Source: Massilia norwichensis (GTDB lineage: Bacteria; Pseudomonadota; Gammaproteobacteria; Burkholderiales; Burkholderiaceae_D). From it: DNA of 64,000 nucleotides. The notes under the pieces were generated by a model that was not told where the DNA came from, ran no database searches, and saw only the letters and a program-made list of their open reading frames with translations. Shown in pieces: positions 62,163-64,000 of this stretch. The position numbers and the translations under genes were made by a program. The stretch spans positions 1 to 64,000 of the forward strand of contig NZ_JANUGX010000009.1 of NCBI RefSeq assembly GCF_024753245.1. Reading direction: 5' to 3'. Within the stretch, counting starts at the first letter, position 1; each line of letters starts with the position of its first letter.

Positions 62163-62953
62163 CCCGGCCGCTCGCCGCCCGTGCGCGGAATCCTGCGGCT
62201 GGCCTCGATGCCCTGGTTGAACAGGTTCTGCAGCGGCGTGCCGAGGTAGGGAAGCGTCAGGCTGAGGATCAGGAAGCCGGCGCCCAGCGTGATCGGGAAG
62301 CCGATGCCGAACAGGTTCAGCTGCGGCGCGGCGCGGGTCAGGATCGCCATCGCGACGTTGGTGATCAGCATGGCGGCGATGATCGGCATGCCGATCTGCA
62401 GGCCGGCCGAGAAGATGCGGCCGCCCCAGCGCACCATCTCGAGCGGCGCCGCGAGCGAGATCGGGGTGGCGGAGATCGGCAGCGTGTAGAAGCTCTCCAC
62501 CAGCGCCTGGATCAGCACCAGGTGGGCGTTCATGGCGAGGAAGGCCATGGTCGCGACCAGCGCCAGGAACTGGCCGATCGCCGAGGAGCGGCCGGCGGAG
62601 GCGGGGTCGAAAAAGGTGGCGAAACCGAGGCCCATGGTGGTACTGGCGACCTCGCCGGCGAATTCGATGGCGGCGAACACCAGGCGCATCGCAAAGCCCA
62701 TCGCCGCCCCGATCAGCATTTCCTGCGCCAGGATCAGGATGCCGGCCCAGGAGGTCGGATCGACGGCGGGAATGCCGGGAATGGTCGGCGCGACGATCGC
62801 GGACAGCAGCACGCCGAGGCTCAGCTTGACCAGCATCGGCACGCCGGTATTGCCGAACACCGGCGCCGCCGCCACCAGGCCGAGGATGCGCGTCAGGGGC
62901 CACAGCAGGCCCCCGATCCAGGCATACAGTTCGGTGGTGGTAAACGAGATCAA
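62150..62953 (-). CDS. fliR: Flagellar export gate protein FliR
   Basis: FliR is part of the FliPQR export gate in the inner membrane. The 267-residue protein has about six hydrophobic helices, beginning MISFTTTELYAWIGGLLWPLTRILGLVAAAPVFGNTGVPMLVKLSLG, with GFAMRLVFAAIEFAGEVASTTMGLGFATFFDP in the middle (about 90-121). It is the third gene of the fliP-fliQ-fliR unit, seven bases after fliQ. Its 3' end overlaps flgL on the opposite strand. Confidence 0.95.
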   Translation of the reverse strand: MISFTTTELYAWIGGLLWPLTRILGLVAAAPVFGNTGVPMLVKLSLGVLLSAIVAPTIPGIPAVDPTSWAGILILAQEMLIGAAMGFAMRLVFAAIEFAGEVASTTMGLGFATFFDPASAGRSSAIGQFLALVATMAFLAMNAHLVLIQALVESFYTLPISATPISLAAPLEMVRWGGRIFSAGLQIGMPIIAAMLITNVAMAILTRAAPQLNLFGIGFPITLGAGFLILSLTLPYLGTPLQNLFNQGIEASRRIPRTGGERPGQPM

Positions 62954-62960
62954 TGCGCAA

Positions 62961-63230
62961 TCAACCGATCAAACCCGGAATCCCGGTGAACACGCTGCGC
63001 ATGTAGTCCGTCATCACGGTCAGCATCCACGGACCGGCCAGCACCAGGGCGACGAACACGCCGACCAGCTTGGGGATGAAGGACAGGGTCTGCTCGTTGA
63101 TCTGGGTCGCGGCCTGGAAGATGCTGACCACCAGGCCGATGATCAGGGCCACCAGCAGCAGCGGCGCCGATACCATCAGGGTGACTTCCATGGCCGTGCG
63201 GCCCATCGCGATGACGCTTTCCGGGGTCAT
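62961..63230 (-). CDS. fliQ: Flagellar export gate protein FliQ
   Basis: FliQ is a small gate subunit. The 89-residue protein begins MTPESVIAMGRTAMEVTLMVSAPLLLVALIIGLVVSIFQAATQINEQTLSFIPKL and has two membrane helices with the conserved FQAATQINEQTLSFIPK motif between them. Length, motif and place between fliP and fliR agree with FliQ. Confidence 0.97.
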   Translation of the reverse strand: MTPESVIAMGRTAMEVTLMVSAPLLLVALIIGLVVSIFQAATQINEQTLSFIPKLVGVFVALVLAGPWMLTVMTDYMRSVFTGIPGLIG

Positions 63231-63256
63231 GCTCGTATCCTTGTTTGAAACTCTGG

Positions 63257-64000
63257 CTAATTGAAACTCTGGGACAGGGAGCCCAGCAGCAGCTGCCAGC
63301 CGTCGACCAGCACGAACAGCATCAGCTTGAACGGCAGCGAGATCACCGCCGGCGACATCATCATCATACCCATCGACATCAGCACCGACGCCACCACCAT
63401 GTCGATGATGAGGAAGGGGATGAAGATCGCGAAGCCGATCTGGAACGCGGTCTTCAGCTCGCTGGTGATGAAGGCCGGGATCAGGACCCGCAGCGGCACG
63501 TCTTCCGGCCCCTGCAGCGCCGGCGTGCGCGAGATCTTCACGAACAGCGCCAGGTCCGACTGGCGGGTCTGCTTCAGCATGAAACCCTTCAGCGGCGCGG
63601 CGGCCTTGTCCATCGCCTCGCCCATCTGGATCCGGTTCTCCTGCAGCGGCACATACGCTTCGGTATAGATGCGATCAAACGTCGGGCCCATCACGAACAG
63701 CGTCAGGAACAGCGCCAGGCCGACCATCACCTGGTTGGGCGGCGCGGTCTGGGTGCCGAGCGCCTGGCGCAGCAGCGACAGCACGATGATGATGCGGGTG
63801 AAGCTGGTCATCATCAGGAGGGCCGCCGGGATGAAGGTCAGCGCCGTCATCAGGAGCAGGGTCTGGACCGGCAGCGAATACGCGGTGCCGCCGCCCGGGG
63901 CGGGGCTGGTGGTGAAGGCGGGGATGGCCGGCGCCGCGATTGCGGCTGCGGCGGCGGCCAGCGACAGGGCGATCAGGCCGGCCGCCAGCAGGATTCGTTG
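63257..64000 (-). CDS. fliP: Flagellar export gate protein FliP (5' end outside window)
   Basis: FliP is the pentameric base of the export gate. 247 residues are visible. The open frame continues past the ATG at 63850 to the right edge, giving a signal peptide ([17 protein letters not shown]) and then [61 protein letters not shown]. The C-terminal half has [36 protein letters not shown]. Only a few N-terminal residues should be missing, so the true start is just beyond base 64000. fliO, fliN or fliM would be expected next on this strand. Confidence 0.93.
   Translation of the reverse strand, partial: QRILLAAGLIALSLAAAAAAIAAPAIPAFTTSPAPGGGTAYSLPVQTLLLMTALTFIPAALLMMTSFTRIIIVLSLLRQALGTQTAPPNQVMVGLALFLTLFVMGPTFDRIYTEAYVPLQENRIQMGEAMDKAAAPLKGFMLKQTRQSDLALFVKISRTPALQGPEDVPLRVLIPAFITSELKTAFQIGFAIFIPFLIIDMVVASVLMSMGMMMMSPAVISLPFKLMLFVLVDGWQLLLGSLSQSFN

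Overview
The window looks like a chromosomal segment of a GC-rich betaproteobacterium of the Oxalobacteraceae, most like Massilia, Duganella or Janthinobacterium. That placement is an inference from the flhB-flhA-flhF-flhG-fliA and flgNMA/flgBCDEFGHIJKL/fliPQR gene order, the high GC, and REP-like palindromes of the type GTCGTTCCCGCG/CGCGGGAAC. No RNA genes, CRISPR arrays or insertion sequences were seen.

Region 1 (1-8304) holds envelope and housekeeping genes. There is a partial unknown gene at the left edge and the 16S pseudouridine synthase rsuA. A tight three-gene unit follows: a CHASE2 membrane sensor without output domain, a small exported protein and an M48 zinc protease. Outer membrane phospholipase A1, a fumarylacetoacetate hydrolase-family enzyme and an exported unknown complete the region.

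Region 2 (8612-34498) is a large Wzx/Wzy-type surface polysaccharide locus. An outer-membrane export protein and a kinase-less chain-length protein come first. They are followed by the flippase, the polymerase, four GT4 glycosyltransferases, the three UDP-L-FucNAc genes (fnlABC), a reductase/epimerase, a small phosphoglycosyl transferase, a WbpM-type 4,6-dehydratase, a YjbH-PAP2 phosphatase fusion, the dTDP-L-rhamnose genes in order B-D-A-C, and two tandem small GfcA/YjbE-like exported proteins. The predicted glycan contains L-FucNAc, L-rhamnose and an initiating 6-deoxy-HexNAc. Most genes from about 11.0 to 18.5 kb are visibly AT-richer than the flanks, as is usual for exchanged serotype cassettes.

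Region 3 (34749-64000) is flagellar and signalling. It carries flhB, flhA, flhF, flhG, fliA, motC, motD, a CheB-CheR-PAS fusion, a secreted M35 Lys-type metallopeptidase next to a prodomain-only paralogue, a GGDEF-EAL protein, flgN-flgM-flgA on the minus strand, flgB to flgL on the plus strand, and fliP-fliQ-fliR on the minus strand, with fliP running off the right edge. Two sigma-28 promoters match the consensus closely, one before flgM and one before flgK, so both late units should depend on the FliA encoded here and be restrained by FlgM.

The most unusual observations are REP-type repeats inserted in frame in two flagellar genes (flhG and the flgH signal peptide), the YjbH-PAP2 fusion with twin GfcA-like proteins, and the protease/prodomain pair.
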